A stretch of DNA of 9,062 nucleotides from a bacterium UBA3756 (lineage in GTDB: Bacteria > Bacteroidota > Bacteroidia > Bacteroidales > Bacteroidaceae): NCBI GenBank assembly GCA_002371695.1, contig DFGG01000052.1, positions 1-9,062 of the forward strand, read 5' to 3'. Under the pieces are notes generated by a model. It made no database searches, was not told the DNA's origin, and saw only the letters and a list, made by a program, of their open reading frames with translations. Positions 8,601-9,062 of the stretch are shown one piece after another (the stretch's first letter is position 1; every line of letters starts with the position of its first letter). The translations under genes and the position numbers were made by a program.

Positions 8601-9062
8601 TTGTTCTGAACCAGCGCGATTTCTCCGTTCAGTTCTGCATCGACGTTGGGGTCGGCAATCTGCAGGAGTCCTGCAATGCTGCCATTTGCGTAGGAACCGT
8701 TGATGGTGATGTTCCTGAAAGGATAGTTGTTGTAGTCTATTTGTGTTACCGCTCCTTCCAGTCTGATGCTGGGCTTCTGTCCTTGAGGCATGGCTCCGCT
8801 GGCTTTCAGGTCGGCACTGAGTGTGCCTAATTGGGCGTCGCCCGTGAGTCGCTGCAGGTTGAGTTCTGTAGTCCTCAGGCTTCCATTAAACTGCCGGTCA
8901 CGTGTCATCGTAAAGTTGGTGGTTACTTGTCCGATGCTCGTCTTGATGACAGCGTTGGCGCTGATGTTGCCGTTATGCTCGCCGCCAAAAGTGCCGCTCA
9001 GCTGCAGATTGCCGAGGTTCTTTACCATTGGCGGCAATCCGATGCTCTTCTGCAGGAAGTCG
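5663..9062 (-). CDS. tamB: TamB-like translocation and assembly module protein (DUF490), N-terminus outside the window
   Basis: TamB proteins are anchored in the inner membrane and span the periplasm as a long hydrophobic beta groove. They are linked to outer-membrane protein assembly and to phospholipid transport between the membranes. The frame is open from the right edge for 1132 codons; the N-terminal anchor and several hundred residues should lie beyond it. The visible part is almost all short alternating beta strands with repeated patterns such as LKGDFEYETL, LTGKLEVEGKAF and ITLNGEGAIRATF. The conserved C-terminal TamB domain covers roughly the last 400 residues, including FTFNRGGTIVFGGDPYNAAL (about 6420-6480) and, near the end, IGDFDIQYLLFPNGNLSVK. 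After LGDLF comes a short lysine-rich tail (STSKKKRKKSNKK) of unknown role. Glycosyl or AsmA-like proteins share the strand pattern, but the C-terminal domain supports TamB. No TamA/Omp85 gene is visible. The gene ends 68 bases before purU. Confidence 0.9.
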   Translation of the reverse strand, partial: DFLQKSIGLPPMVKNLGNLQLSGTFGGEHNGNISANAVIKTSIGQVTTNFTMTRDRQFNGSLRTTELNLQRLTGDAQLGTLSADLKASGAMPQGQKPSIRLEGAVTQIDYNNYPFRNITINGSYANGSIAGLLQIADPNVDAELNGEIALVQNKVNSINIDGDVRRLSPQALNLTNRWDDAVFSGKINANFKARTLKDAEGQIRISQLSMKKGDTSIYQLDQLLVMADHTDNGQHLTLVSDFAKIDLKGDFEYETLPRSIANIVGSKLPELPGLPPLTNNANNNFSLRMQVYKSDWLQRLLGVDLDIVQTAIINARVNDKNRTMILEGDLPRLAYNGATYTNGKIEIHALTPMDTLRCNVSASRISENEHLNISLSAQAIDNNLKTSLNWNDGQGTNHMSGELNTITRLYTNLAQKPEAHVRIQPSHIILNDTIWNVEPSDILYSENNLLVDHFNIHHDKQHITIDGKASKHPYDSLTIDLNEVEVAYILDLVNFHTVEFSGKATGKAIARSLFNNFEAHTDLQVGNFKFEKGRMGTLHAHAEWNREQEQIDIKAIADDGPDAITHINGYVSPTHNTINLAFGARGTYVDFMHNFTISFLSYITGHAEGDLRLAGTLDNINLTGKLEVEGKAFVTALNTEYELHKDTIVFIPDEIELRGIPLSDRYGNTATLSGGIHHEHLTNLTFDLFVNADNLLAYDFRDFGESNIYGTVFASGNVAIKGRPGEVTIDCDVTPQKNTVFVYNASSPDAISKQEFIQWGSASKAGLSGLSRLSGTSRSTPVEPDEPTDIYINFLINCTPDATMRLLMDANTNDYITLNGEGAIRATFYNKGPFNMFGTYTVEHGTYGVTIQNIIQKNFTFNRGGTIVFGGDPYNAALNLQALYTVNGVSLSDLNIGNSFASNTIRVNCLMNIGGQPNSPQVDFDLEMPTVNADEQQMVRSVINGQQEMNQQVLYLLAIGRFYNQTQNNADAQQQDQTSLAMQSFLSGTLSTQINNLLNTVIKNDNWNIGANISTGNEGWHNAEYEGIISGRMLNNRLLLNGQFGYRDNAKQATPSFIGDFDIQYLLFPNGNLSVKMYNQTNDRYFTKSSLNTQGIGLLMKKDFNGLGDLFSTSKKKRKKSNKKSITPVSSQ
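6738..6768. repeat. Three copies of a 9-bp tandem repeat within tamB, with flanking inverted arms
   Basis: GATAATC occurs at 6741-6747, 6750-6756 and 6759-6765, a period of exactly 9 bases. On the coding strand this gives the peptide GLSGLSRLSG (visible residues 766-775 of the TamB fragment), that is, a repeated three-residue unit LS(G/R). The ends also pair: CCGGATAATC (6738-6747) and GATAATCCGG (6759-6768) are inverted repeats matching at 9 of 10 positions around an 11-base loop, so the mRNA could form a hairpin. Changes in copy number would keep the frame. Confidence 0.75.

Overview
The window is ordinary chromosomal DNA, most likely from a member of the Bacteroidales and probably near Prevotella. 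This rests on three things: a Bacteroidota-type promoter (TTTG, 20 bp, TAnnTTTG) in place of a -35/-10 pair; A-rich or absent ribosome binding sites; and the style of the proteins (long TamB, fused HisIE, FtsE apart from FtsX). The genus is an inference. All eight genes lie on the minus strand, so transcription runs from high to low coordinates. There are no RNA genes, insertion sequences, prophage parts or CRISPR arrays, and no stretch over 300 bases without a gene. The largest gap is 68 bases.

Layout in order of transcription. A tamB-type gene for a very large envelope protein enters from the right edge (its start lies outside) and ends at 5663. The 68-base gap after it holds a good promoter match. 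Then come purU (formyltetrahydrofolate deformylase), hisH, hisA, hisF and hisIE. The four his genes overlap by 4 bases (ATGA) at each junction, and purU lies only 3 bases before hisH, so these five are almost certainly one operon. After 35 bases comes ftsE (ABC ATPase of the cell-division FtsEX complex), and 20 bases later a lysine-sensitive-type aspartate kinase (lysC) that runs off the left edge.

How the genes work together. HisIE carries out steps 2 and 3 of histidine synthesis, HisA the isomerisation, and HisH with HisF forms imidazole-glycerol-phosphate synthase. hisG, hisD, hisC and hisB are not here and must be elsewhere. HisF releases AICAR, which PurH formylates with 10-formyl-THF. 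PurU hydrolyses that same cofactor to THF and formate, so its place as first gene of the operon suggests a link between histidine, purine and one-carbon metabolism. Aspartate kinase opens the lysine/threonine/methionine branch. FtsE and TamB are envelope proteins that seem to be neighbours rather than metabolic partners.

I found no sign of an undescribed system. The points most worth a second look are a PGVG-to-PGQG change in the HisH oxyanion strand, the purU-his arrangement, ftsE without ftsX and with an acidic tail, and a 9-bp repeat with hairpin potential inside tamB.
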